Of a DNA stretch of 64,000 nucleotides, positions 1-8,400 are shown in pieces; within the stretch, counting starts at the first letter, position 1; each line of letters starts with the position of its first letter. Both the position numbers and the translations under genes were made by a program. The stretch lies in the NCBI GenBank assembly GCA_964599635.1, contig CAZRGM010000039.1, positions 124,001 to 188,000 on the forward strand, given 5' to 3'. The notes beneath the pieces were generated by a model. That model saw nothing but the letters and a program-made list of their open reading frames with translations, searched no databases and had not been told where the DNA came from. The DNA is from WJMT01 sp964599635 (GTDB lineage Bacteria > Acidobacteriota > Aminicenantia > Aminicenantales > Aminicenantaceae).

Positions 1-762
1 TACTGGGGGTGGCTTTACAGTTTAATTCCTCTTCTAAAGCAGGATTTCGAAGAGAAAGCACCTGGTTTTATGAAACAATCATCCTGGATAGATAAAGAAT
101 TAATGACAGCTCTTGGGTCTTGGACAGAATTAAGGCATGATACTATACTCTATGCCAAACAGAGCTATACATTGATGGGAAGAGCCTCTATACCTCAGCC
201 TTCTTTAACCTATGGATTTGTTGAGCCCTATCCTCAGGTTTATCAAAGATTGAAAAGTATGATGGCACAATTAAGAGAAATGAACAGTGATTTAAAAATA
301 GAAATCCCAGAGGTTCAGGATAAAATCAAAATCTTTGAAAATATTCTCAACACATTGAGAATCATTTCAGAAAAAGAACTTGAGAGAGAGTCATTGGACA
401 ATGAGGAATATTTTTTCATTTGGAATATTGGGGGGAATTTAAAAGAATTGAAAAGATTTCCTGAGTCCATACAAAAGCGAATAACTTCAGCTACGGATGA
501 GAGGATGGATATTATTGCTGACGTTCATACTGACCTAAATACCTCTAAAGTGTTAGAGGAAGGAGTGGGTTCACCTTTTCATATTTATGTGATTGTCGAA
601 GATCAAAAAGGTTACCGTTTAAGCCACGGAGCTGTGTTTTCTTACTATGAGTTCAAACATTCTTTGTCTGACCGATTGACAGATGAGAAATGGCAGAAAA
701 TGGGAAAAAACAATCAAAGGCCGCCTCTTCCTCGATGGATGAATTTTATAATTCACCGGTAG
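1..762 (+). CDS. DUF3160 family protein, C-terminal part (5' end outside window)
   Basis: The frame is open from base 1, and its first codons (Y-W-G-W-L-Y-S-L) continue the same protein, so the Met at base 70 is internal and the gene is cut by the window edge. The visible 253 residues hold a stretch characteristic of DUF3160 proteins: residues W-x-D-K followed by LGSWTELRHDTILYAKQSYT (bases about 91-171). DUF3160 proteins are mostly predicted to be exported and have no established biochemical role, so no function is assigned. The N-terminal part, where a signal peptide would lie, is not visible. Followed by about 155 bp of AT-rich spacer carrying a TATAAT-like hexamer at 852-857 that may serve the next gene. 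Confidence 0.8.
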   Translation, partial: YWGWLYSLIPLLKQDFEEKAPGFMKQSSWIDKELMTALGSWTELRHDTILYAKQSYTLMGRASIPQPSLTYGFVEPYPQVYQRLKSMMAQLREMNSDLKIEIPEVQDKIKIFENILNTLRIISEKELERESLDNEEYFFIWNIGGNLKELKRFPESIQKRITSATDERMDIIADVHTDLNTSKVLEEGVGSPFHIYVIVEDQKGYRLSHGAVFSYYEFKHSLSDRLTDEKWQKMGKNNQRPPLPRWMNFIIHR

Positions 763-918
763 ACTCCAATGACATTGAAAAGTTTCCGGATAGCCTAGGA
801 AACATTAAAATTTATTAATCTTAATTTAATATTTATTTAATCTTGACCTTGTATAATAGTCCTGAGGCTGAAATGATTTAATGAATTGACATGGTACTCA
901 GATGTTAAGGAGAGTTTA

Positions 919-2199
919 ATGAGAAAATGGGTCATCAACTGGATTTTTTTCCTAGTTATTGGTTTACTTTTATGGACTCCTTATGTTCATTCTCAAGATA
1001 GGCAGGTGGATGTGAATGAATTTAAAAAAGATGCTCCCAAAGTCTTTGTGGATTGCGACCATTGTGATATCGATTATATAAGGAATGAAATAGACTTTGT
1101 AAATTATGTATGGGACAGAAAAGAAGCGGATGTGCATATCTTGATTACCACACAGGCTACCGGAGGAGGAGGACGTGAATACACTCTTGCCTTTATAGGC
1201 CAGAATGAATCCCAGAAATTACAGAACACCTTAAAGTATTTTTCAAACAGCACAGAAACTGATGATGAGACGCGAAAAGGACTGGTTCAAACCATGAAAT
1301 TGGGCTTAGCTCCTTATGTAGCCCAAACCCCTCTAGGTAAGATTTTGATCGTGGACATGGCTCAGAAGAGCACTCCAACGGCTGTGGAAGATAAATGGGA
1401 TTTTTGGGTGTTTAACCTGGGGATTTTTAGCCGGTTGAATGGGGAATCGCAGAGAAGGTCCATTTTTTTGTCAGGGAATATATCCGCTAATAGAGTCACC
1501 CCTCAGTCGAAATTGAGGATGGGTCTGGATCTTGATTATGATGGAGAAAGCTATGAGTTAGATGAAGAGAGGTACCGCAGTACCAGTAAAAGAGGTGATT
1601 TTGATGGTCTTTATGTGAAAAGCATCAATGACCATTGGTCTGCCGGAGGATGGGTTTCTGTTGCTCAGTCCACTTACAACAATATACAATTTTCTTATAC
1701 TGTCCATCCCGCTATTGAATACAATTTTTTCCCTTATTCAGAATGCACCCGAAGGCAGTTCCGGGTACTTTATAAGATAGGATACAATTTTTTTAATTAC
1801 TTTGAAGAAACAATTCATGATAAGACCTCTGATCGTTTGTGGAACCAAGCGCTATCTTTAGAAATGGAATTTAATGAGCCCTGGGGAACCGCTGAGGTTG
1901 GGTTGGAAGGTTCTCATTATTTTCATGATTTTAGTAAAAACAGGTTGAATTTTGATGCTGAAGTAACTGTTCGAATTGTGAAAGGACTTTCTTTTGATGT
2001 GGAGGCAAATTATTCCATTATTCATGACCAGCTTTCTTTAGCTAAAGGAGATGCAACTCTAGAAGAGATTCTACTTGAGCGCAGAGAATTGGCATCTGAA
2101 TATAATTATCGTTTTGAAATTGGATTGGATTATAGTTTTGGATCCATCTTCAGCAATGTGGTGAATCCCAGGTTTGGCAATCATCATCATTATTATTAA
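919..2199 (+). CDS. conserved exported protein, probable outer-membrane beta-barrel
   Basis: Starts at ATG 919, preceded by an AAGGAGA ribosome site at about 907-913; an upstream TTG at 886 has no such support. The mature protein follows a signal peptide (residues 1-26, hydrophobic WIFFLVIGLLLW, ending near VHSQ). The N-terminal about 130 residues form a compact soluble region with a C-D-x-C-D motif and a glycine run (TGGGG). The rest has alternating aromatic/hydrophobic segments ending in a Tyr-rich strand and a His-rich tail, as in outer-membrane barrels. I recognise it as a type of hypothetical protein seen in acidobacterial-like genomes, not as a family with known function. Its stop lies directly against the remnant of a response regulator, which suggests a deletion on its 3' side. 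Confidence 0.7.
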   Translation: MRKWVINWIFFLVIGLLLWTPYVHSQDRQVDVNEFKKDAPKVFVDCDHCDIDYIRNEIDFVNYVWDRKEADVHILITTQATGGGGREYTLAFIGQNESQKLQNTLKYFSNSTETDDETRKGLVQTMKLGLAPYVAQTPLGKILIVDMAQKSTPTAVEDKWDFWVFNLGIFSRLNGESQRRSIFLSGNISANRVTPQSKLRMGLDLDYDGESYELDEERYRSTSKRGDFDGLYVKSINDHWSAGGWVSVAQSTYNNIQFSYTVHPAIEYNFFPYSECTRRQFRVLYKIGYNFFNYFEETIHDKTSDRLWNQALSLEMEFNEPWGTAEVGLEGSHYFHDFSKNRLNFDAEVTVRIVKGLSFDVEANYSIIHDQLSLAKGDATLEEILLERRELASEYNYRFEIGLDYSFGSIFSNVVNPRFGNHHHYY

Positions 2200-2201
2200 G
2201 G

Positions 2202-2369
2202 CTAAGGATTATTGAACATGTGTGGGATATGAACTATGAAGGCCTGAGCAATGTGGTCAATGTTTACATCAATCATTTAAGAAGAAAGATCGATAAAGAT
2301 TTCAAGAAAAAACTTATTCATACCATTAGAGGATATGGGTATAAGATAGATGAAGATAAAAAAGACTAA
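2202..2369 (+). pseudogene. remnant of OmpR/PhoB-type response regulator (C-terminal winged helix only)
   Basis: An open stretch of about 55 codons, without a start codon or upstream receiver domain, reads as the last part of an OmpR-family DNA-binding domain: IIEHVWDMNYEG, then NVVNVYINHLRRKID, then LIHTIRGYGYKI. These match the recognition helix and C-terminal hairpin of CzcR/CusR-like regulators. The receiver domain and the first half of the winged helix are missing. The preceding 5 bp join straight onto the stop of the outer-membrane protein gene. The remnant ends at TAA 2367-2369, overlapping the kinase start (ATG 2350) as in an intact regulator-kinase pair. It cannot encode a functional regulator. 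Confidence 0.85.
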
Positions 2370-3770
2370 ATCCCTCATTTTTAAACTTACTGTCTGGTAT
2401 GTGGTATTCCTCGTCATTATCATTGTGATCATAGGAGCCGTTATTTTTGAAAGCTACAGAAACAGCCTTCTAAATGAGATGGATGAAATTTTGGGGAAAA
2501 TTGCGGATGAATTGGATGATACTTATTGGAGCCACAGAGGGATTTCTTTAAAAGAAGCCATTGTCAGAACTGAAAATGAATTCGAGCATGTAAATCCCTA
2601 TATTTTAATCATAGAGGTTTCTGGTGATAAAAAGAATTTTTTAGAAAATGTGATCCACTCAGGAAATTCCTATGATGAAAATTTGATTTTAGGACGAAAA
2701 CTTTACTGCAGAGCTGATAGGTCAGATTTAAATCCTCTCTATGTGATTTGGGAAAAAGAAAGCTCTGGTTATCCACCTTTAAGAGTTATGCTTTTCCCAA
2801 TCAGAGATCATTATATTCTCCAGATAGGATTATCGCTAACCTCTGTTTATTCAAGAGCCAGTAGAGTCCTTATATTTATCATTCTTTCTAGTGCTTTGCT
2901 GCTTCTGCTTGCTTCAGCAGGAGGAAATTTTGTGATAAGAAAAGCCATTCAACCTGTTATGAATGTGGCTCAGGCCGCCAATCAGATCACCACAGATGAC
3001 CTGTCTCATCGCATTGATGTTCAGAAAAGAAAAGATGAAATTGGAGTCTTAGTTGAGACATTCAATGATATGATTTCAAGGCTTGAGCGGTCCGTTAAAG
3101 AAATCAAACAGTTCTCAGGAGATGTTTCCCATGAGCTCAGAACTCCTTTGACGAACATAAGAGGCGAGATAGAAGTCATTTTAAGGAAAGAAAGAGACCA
3201 AAAGGAGTACAAGAAAACTTTGAAAAGCGCTTTAGAAGAAACTTATCATATGGAAAAAATAATCAAAGATCTGCTCCTTCTTTCCAGAACAGAGAGCTTA
3301 AAAAAAGAAAGTTTAAGTGAAAAGATTCTGTTAGATGAGATCTTTCTTAGTGTCTATGAAAGATATGAATCCATAGCCCATAAAAAAATATTAATTTAGA
3401 GATAAAAAAAATAAGACCTTTGGTTCTCAAAGGTCATAGAGCCCTTTTGGTGCGTATGTTTTCCAACTTGGTCGACAACGCAGTAAGGTATACAAAAAGT
3501 GGAGGGAAAATAGAGATCAGTCTTGATAAAAAAGACCGGACTGGAATTTTTGTTATATCAGATACGGGAATAGGTATTCCTGAAGAATCGATCCCTTTTA
3601 TATTTGACCGATTTTATGTGGTGGAAAAATCTCGGTCAAAGGAAAGAGGAGGAGTGGGTTTGGGATTATCCATTATCAAAAGGGTTGTCGATATCCATGG
3701 AGCTTTGATCAATGTCTGCAGTCAAGTTGGTGAGGGGACTGAATTTGAAATAACGTTTCCCTTATTGTAG
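2350..3770 (+). pseudogene. sensor histidine kinase, frameshifted (CusS/BaeS-like)
   Basis: Two adjoining frames make up one HAMP-type membrane histidine kinase. Frame one (2350-3399) has a transmembrane helix (residues 11-31), a periplasmic sensor region, a second helix (about 172-192), a HAMP domain and the phosphoacceptor box SHELRTPLTNIR with His261. Frame two (from about 3400 to 3770) has the ATPase half: N box NLVDNAVRYT, DTGIGIP and GVGLGLSIIKR. The break lies at the A-run at 3382-3388; one extra A there restores a smooth reading through AHKKNINLEI. It may be real decay or a homopolymer sequencing error. The partner regulator upstream is also broken, which favours real decay. Confidence 0.85.
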
Positions 3771-3819
3771 AGAACAGATTTAAATAAGAACAAATTATTA
3801 ATAAGGAATGTTGAAATTC

Positions 3820-3847
3820 TTGACATCACTATCAGGCCTAATATAAC
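3820..3847 (+). promoter_or_regulatory. sigma-70-type promoter before the M20 amidohydrolase gene
   Basis: TTGACA (3820-3825), 16 bp spacer, TATAAC (3842-3847), about 95 bp upstream of the start codon at 3942. It lies in the spacer after the broken kinase and likely drives the amidohydrolase and gamma-glutamyltransferase pair. Confidence 0.55.
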
Positions 3848-3941
3848 CTTTATATTTAAACAAATGGAAGTGTTTTCATGAATTCAATGTTTTTGTTTTG
3901 GGGAATGATTTTATTAAAGAATTATAAGGAGGAAGAAACAT

Positions 3942-5474
3942 ATGAAATATGGGAAAAGAATATCTTTGATTATTTTCATCGCACTGGTTTTTTCAATAAG
4001 TTCAAATCCTTGTATTTTTGGGGCAATAAAAAAGCAAAAGGAAAAAGATTTTGTTTTAGAATGGCTGGGTCAACCTGAAATAATCCAGAAATTCGGAAAA
4101 ATATCAGATGCCATATGGTCCTATGCTGAACTTGGTATGCAGGAGTTCAAGTCATCAAAATTATTGGCAGATACCTTAGAACAAGCGGGCTTTTCGTTAG
4201 AGCGGGGAGCCGCAGGTATTCCCACCTGTTTTGTTGCTTCATATGGGGAGGGAAAGCCTGTGATAGGTATATTGGGGGAGTTCGATGCTTTACCCATGCT
4301 TTCTCAGAAAGGAAGGGTTCCTCGAAAAGATCCGCTCATAGATGGAGCTCCGGGACATGGCTGTGGGCATAACACCATGGGAACAGCCGCATCTGCCGCA
4401 GCTATAGCTGTAAAGCAGGTCATGGATAAATACAATCTAGAAGGGACTATAAAGGTTTTTGGTTCCCCTGCTGAAGAAACTCTTATAAGCCGGCCGTATA
4501 TGGTCAGATCTGGTTTATTTGATGATGTGGATGTTGTGATTGACAATCATAGCTCCAGTGGCCTTTCCACAGGTTATGGGACAAGCGGGAATGCAATGTT
4601 TTCGACAGTCTTTACTTTTAAAGGAACAACGTCACATGGGGCATCTCCATGGACGGCCATAAGTGCTTTGGATGCTGTGGAGATCATGAATGTAGCTGCT
4701 AATTATTTAAGGGAGCATCTATACTTTACGTATCGAATGCATTATGTGATCACCCAAGGAGGGGAGGCCCCTAATGTGATTCCTGATAAGGCAAGTGTCT
4801 GGTATTTTATAAGAAATACTGATTCTCGGCTTGAAGAAATGCATGAAAAAGTCATAAATTGTGCTAAGGCAGCGGCGCTTGCGACGGGAACTGAAATGGA
4901 ATTCAAGATTTTATCAGCCATACATCAACGGAATGCCAATAAAGCTTTAGCTGAGATTATTCAAAAAAATATTGAGCTCATAGGTGTGCCGGAGTGGACA
5001 GAGGAGGAAAACAAATTTGCCAAAGCTCTTCAGAAGGAGTTAGGAGAACCTGAGAGGGGCATGCCTACTGAAGCAGACAAAATCATTAATTTTAATAAGG
5101 AGAGATTCGTGGGTGGAGGTTCGTCAGATGTGGCTGAGGTTTCAAGAGTAGTGCCCACAGCAACCCTCCTCTTCCCGGGGAGAGTTCCGGGAGCCATCGT
5201 TCACCACTGGTCTACGGTAGCGAGTAATTATGGCACTACGGCATGGAAGGGTCTGAATACAGGAGCCAAAGTTATGGCGGCGACAGCTTTAGATCTTTTT
5301 TTGAACGAAGAATATGTCAATAAGATAAAAGAAGAGTTTGTGGCATATGAAAAGGAACATCCATATAAATCATTTCTGCCGGAAGATTCAAAACCACCTC
5401 TTGACTTGAATAAGGATCTGATGAAAAAATGGAGGTCAGAAATGGGAAAGTATTATCTAGATCCTACTAAATAA
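3942..5474 (+). CDS. exported M20-family amidohydrolase (AbgB-like)
   Basis: A metal-dependent peptidase/amidohydrolase of the M20 family, close to the p-aminobenzoyl-glutamate hydrolase subunit B type. The start at 3942 has an AAGGAGG site about 10 bp upstream. An N-terminal signal peptide (residues 1-27, hydrophobic core ISLIIFIALVFSI) sends it to the periplasm or surface. Metal-binding elements are in order: GEFDALP, GHGCGHN, SPAEE, and a late HHW near residue 420. The dimerisation-type insert contains TSHGASPW. Length (510) fits the family plus a signal peptide. The gene is 23 bp before a gamma-glutamyltransferase gene, so the pair probably acts on gamma-glutamyl or N-acyl amino acid compounds outside the cytoplasm; the exact substrate cannot be read. 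Confidence 0.85.
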   Translation: MKYGKRISLIIFIALVFSISSNPCIFGAIKKQKEKDFVLEWLGQPEIIQKFGKISDAIWSYAELGMQEFKSSKLLADTLEQAGFSLERGAAGIPTCFVASYGEGKPVIGILGEFDALPMLSQKGRVPRKDPLIDGAPGHGCGHNTMGTAASAAAIAVKQVMDKYNLEGTIKVFGSPAEETLISRPYMVRSGLFDDVDVVIDNHSSSGLSTGYGTSGNAMFSTVFTFKGTTSHGASPWTAISALDAVEIMNVAANYLREHLYFTYRMHYVITQGGEAPNVIPDKASVWYFIRNTDSRLEEMHEKVINCAKAAALATGTEMEFKILSAIHQRNANKALAEIIQKNIELIGVPEWTEEENKFAKALQKELGEPERGMPTEADKIINFNKERFVGGGSSDVAEVSRVVPTATLLFPGRVPGAIVHHWSTVASNYGTTAWKGLNTGAKVMAATALDLFLNEEYVNKIKEEFVAYEKEHPYKSFLPEDSKPPLDLNKDLMKKWRSEMGKYYLDPTK

Positions 5475-5497
5475 CCATTCAATCTGGGAGAATAGAT

Positions 5498-7375
5498 ATG
5501 TTAAATTCCAAAAAATATCTTATGAAGTCAGTTTGTTTAACTGGTTTTATTTTTATAATGCTTTTTTTTAATCAGAGTTTTTCTTTTTGTAGAACAGAGA
5601 AGCCAGTTCTTCATGGAAAACATTGGGTGGCTATAACAGGAAAACCTTTGGGAGCCACAGCTGGGGCTAAAATTTTTGAAAAGGGAGGCAATGCTGTCGA
5701 TGCGTCCTGCGCTATGCTCGCAGCAGTCTGCACAATGTATGATGTGCTGAGCTGGGGAGGAGAAACACAAGCTTTGATCTATAATCCTAACACCCAAAAA
5801 GTCATTGGGATTAATGCTCTCGGCGTAGCCCCTACGGGAGCCACACCGGAATTTTTTAAAGAAAAAGGGATGAAATATCCTCCTGAGTATGGACCCCTAG
5901 CAGCTGTAACTCCTGGAACTCCGGGAGGACTTATGACCATGCTGGCTGAATTTGGGAGTATGAGCCTTAAGCAAGTATTAGAGCCTGCTATGGAGATGGC
6001 TAAAGGATATCCTGTGGAGCAGGAATTGGTGAGCCGGATTGAAAAAAATAAGGAGATAATAAAAAAATGGCCCTATTCGAAAGAGGTTTTGCTCCCTCAT
6101 TTAGGAGAAAAACATGAGGCTCCAGAAACAGGAGAAGAATTCAAACAAACGGATCTTCTTAATACTTTAAATAAGTTGGTTGAAGCTGAGCAGAAAGCAT
6201 TGCAGGAAGGGAAGAATCGCAAACAAGCTATTTATGCCGCCTATGATAGATTTTATAAAGGGGATATAGCCGAAGAATTTGTGAGAGGATGCCAGGAACA
6301 GGGAGGACTTATCACTAAAAAGGATTTGGAAGATTGGAAAGTTTATTTAGAAGAACCGGTGACGACGACCTACAAAGATATTGTAGTCTATAAACTGACC
6401 TGTTGGGTTCAAGGACCTGTGATGCTTCAAATGTTGAATATGCTGGAAAATATTGGCCTTAAAGAGATGGGATATAATAGTGTGAATTATATTCATACTC
6501 TCTATCAAATCATGAATCTGGCGTATGCTGATAGGGATTTTTATTACGGAGATCCTTATTTCCCTCCAGAGGAACCCCTAAAAGGGCTTCTTTCCAAAGA
6601 ATACGCCAAAGAACGGTTGAAAAGATTGGATTGGAATATTAATGATCCTGATGTTAAACCGGGGGATCCATATCCATTTGAAGGAAAAACAAATCCTTAT
6701 CTTGATTGTTTAAAAAAGTGGGAAAATAGTGGAAGTAAAGAAAAAAGAGAACTCACAGTTCAAGAAAAAAATGCCTATGAATCAAACTTTACTACAGGGA
6801 CAACTTCCATTCAAGCTGCAGATGAAGAAGGATGGGTTGTCTCAGTTACACCCAGTGGGGGTTGGATCCCGGCTTGTCTCGCAGGAAAAACAGGAATTGG
6901 AATGAGTCAAAGGATGCAGAGTTTTGTTTTGGATCAAGAAAAAAATCCTTTTAATGTAGTGGCTCCGGGAAAAAGGCCCCGCGCTACATTAACCCCAGGG
7001 ATGGCTTTTAAGAACGGCAAGCCTTTTCTTTCTTTTGCTGTTCAGGGTGGGGATACTCAGGATCAAAACCTTCTTCAATTTTTTTTGAATGTCGTTGAAT
7101 TTGGCATGGACGTGCAGGAAGCTTGTGAAGCTCCTAATATTATCAGCTATCAGATGCAGAGTTCATTTGGGGATCATACAGCCTTGCCGGGAAGATTGAC
7201 TTTGAATAGAAGTATTGATGATTCAATCGTTGAGATCCTTAAGAATATGGGTTATGACATCAGCATAAGAGAAAGAACATCAGGGCCTATAAATGCCATT
7301 TATTTCGACTGGAAACATAAAACATTCTGGGGCGGATCAAGTAACTATGGAGATGATTATGGGATTGCCTGGTGA
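5498..7375 (+). CDS. ggt: gamma-glutamyltransferase (exported)
   Basis: A gamma-glutamyltransferase/hydrolase of the N-terminal nucleophile class, which cleaves gamma-glutamyl bonds such as that of glutathione. A signal peptide covers residues 1-30. The family opening is GATAGAKIFEKGGNAVDA. The autocleavage site is the GTTS at residues 434-437, where Thr435 aligns with the nucleophile that becomes the N-terminus of the small subunit. Later come the P-S-G-G region (normally the loop binding the gamma-glutamyl group) and GKRPRATLTPGM. The 625-residue length is slightly over the usual 550-590. A GGGAG site precedes the ATG. It is the second gene of an operon with the M20 amidohydrolase. Between Thr435 and PSGG the sequence departs from the E. 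coli form, so specificity may differ. Confidence 0.88.
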   Translation: MLNSKKYLMKSVCLTGFIFIMLFFNQSFSFCRTEKPVLHGKHWVAITGKPLGATAGAKIFEKGGNAVDASCAMLAAVCTMYDVLSWGGETQALIYNPNTQKVIGINALGVAPTGATPEFFKEKGMKYPPEYGPLAAVTPGTPGGLMTMLAEFGSMSLKQVLEPAMEMAKGYPVEQELVSRIEKNKEIIKKWPYSKEVLLPHLGEKHEAPETGEEFKQTDLLNTLNKLVEAEQKALQEGKNRKQAIYAAYDRFYKGDIAEEFVRGCQEQGGLITKKDLEDWKVYLEEPVTTTYKDIVVYKLTCWVQGPVMLQMLNMLENIGLKEMGYNSVNYIHTLYQIMNLAYADRDFYYGDPYFPPEEPLKGLLSKEYAKERLKRLDWNINDPDVKPGDPYPFEGKTNPYLDCLKKWENSGSKEKRELTVQEKNAYESNFTTGTTSIQAADEEGWVVSVTPSGGWIPACLAGKTGIGMSQRMQSFVLDQEKNPFNVVAPGKRPRATLTPGMAFKNGKPFLSFAVQGGDTQDQNLLQFFLNVVEFGMDVQEACEAPNIISYQMQSSFGDHTALPGRLTLNRSIDDSIVEILKNMGYDISIRERTSGPINAIYFDWKHKTFWGGSSNYGDDYGIAW

Positions 7376-7451
7376 ATTCAGGTGTTTAGAATGAATGATT
7401 CATCTGCATATTTATGGTTTATGTGATGAAAAGAAAAGGATTTTTTTATTC

Positions 7452-7479
7452 TTGACATTAAAAAGGACCATGATATAAA
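7452..7479 (+). promoter_or_regulatory. sigma-70-type promoter before the alpha/beta hydrolase gene
   Basis: TTGACA (7452-7457), 16 bp spacer, TATAAA (7474-7479). It lies 43 bp before ATG 7523, which has a GGGAG ribosome site, and gives this gene its own transcript separate from ggt. Confidence 0.6.
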
Positions 7480-7522
7480 TTAATCTTAGTTTTATACTAA
7501 GAACCTATCAGGGAGATTTCAA

Positions 7523-8383
7523 ATGGGGGAAAATGATATAAGAATAAGCACGAACAGTGAATTATTTAAGACATTTGATGATATTAAACTCTTTGAACAG
7601 TCATTCATCCCTGAAATAAGGCCAAAAGGCATTATTGTTATTCTCCATGGATTGACCGAACACAGTGGTTGTTATGCCAGAGTATCAAAAATATTTTCTA
7701 AACAGAGATATTCAGTCCATCTGTTTGATTTGAGGGGTCACGGAAAGTCTGATGGATCTCTTGTGTTTGTAGATTCTTTTCAAGATTATCTGGACGACCT
7801 TTCCGTATTTTTAGAGATGGTAAAAAAAAGATATCCCAAGATACCTGTTTTCTTATTTGGACAAGGAATGGGAGGAGTCATCTCAGCTCTAAACGTTCTA
7901 GAGAATAGACCGGAAGTTAGGGGATTGATATTAAGTGCAGCTATTTTGGATATAAACAAAATTATACCTCAATTGTCACAAAAGGTATTTTGCATCCTGG
8001 GTAGAATATCCCCTCGATGGCCTTTATTAAAAATAAATCCCAGTGATTTATCGAGAAATGCTGAAGTTGTCAGAGATTATGAAAATGATCCCTTGGTTTA
8101 TCATGGAAAAATTTGTGCACGAACTTATTTAGAGCTTGTCAAAGCCTCAAGAACACTCATGAAGAAATGTGAGGAGATCAAAATTCCTATCCTTATCCTT
8201 CATGGTTATGAAGACCGGATAGCCAAATATGAGGACAGCAAAGAGCTTCATAAAAAAGTCGGATCCTCTGATAAAACCTTAAAACTCTATAAAAATTTTT
8301 CTCATTTATTATTGTTTGAACCTGAAGCTGAAAAAGTGATCCAAGACATAATCCAGTGGACAGATTCTCATGTACGAGATTAA
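7523..8383 (+). CDS. alpha/beta-hydrolase fold protein, lysophospholipase-like, nucleophile Ser replaced by Gly
   Basis: Resembles the monoacylglycerol lipase/lysophospholipase group (Hydrolase_4): HGLTEHSG forms the oxyanion region, DLRGHGKSDG the strand-4 turn, then the nucleophile elbow, a cap region, GYEDRIA for the acid residue and FSHLLLFEP for the catalytic His. The elbow, normally GHSMGG, reads GQGMGG, so residue 115 is Gly instead of the catalytic Ser; its neighbour is Gln instead of His. Everything else in the fold looks intact. As read it should not work as a serine hydrolase. It may be a binding or scaffolding pseudo-enzyme, or a gene early in decay. No signal peptide, so cytoplasmic. 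Confidence 0.8.
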   Translation: MGENDIRISTNSELFKTFDDIKLFEQSFIPEIRPKGIIVILHGLTEHSGCYARVSKIFSKQRYSVHLFDLRGHGKSDGSLVFVDSFQDYLDDLSVFLEMVKKRYPKIPVFLFGQGMGGVISALNVLENRPEVRGLILSAAILDINKIIPQLSQKVFCILGRISPRWPLLKINPSDLSRNAEVVRDYENDPLVYHGKICARTYLELVKASRTLMKKCEEIKIPILILHGYEDRIAKYEDSKELHKKVGSSDKTLKLYKNFSHLLLFEPEAEKVIQDIIQWTDSHVRD

Positions 8384-8400
8384 TTTTTATATCATTTGTT

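Noticed and set aside
762..885. GTTTCC/GGAAAC stem after the DUF3160 gene as a terminator
   Set aside because: A 6-bp stem with a 10-nt loop and no clean T-run; too weak to call.
3382..3420. Programmed frameshift in the histidine kinase
   Set aside because: There is an A-run, but no clear stimulating structure, and the partner regulator is deleted, so decay or a sequence error is simpler.
3878..4078. Open frame just before and inside the M20 amidohydrolase gene
   Set aside because: It shares its sequence with the signal peptide region of the real gene in another frame, has no family features, and the AAGGAGG site points to ATG 3942.
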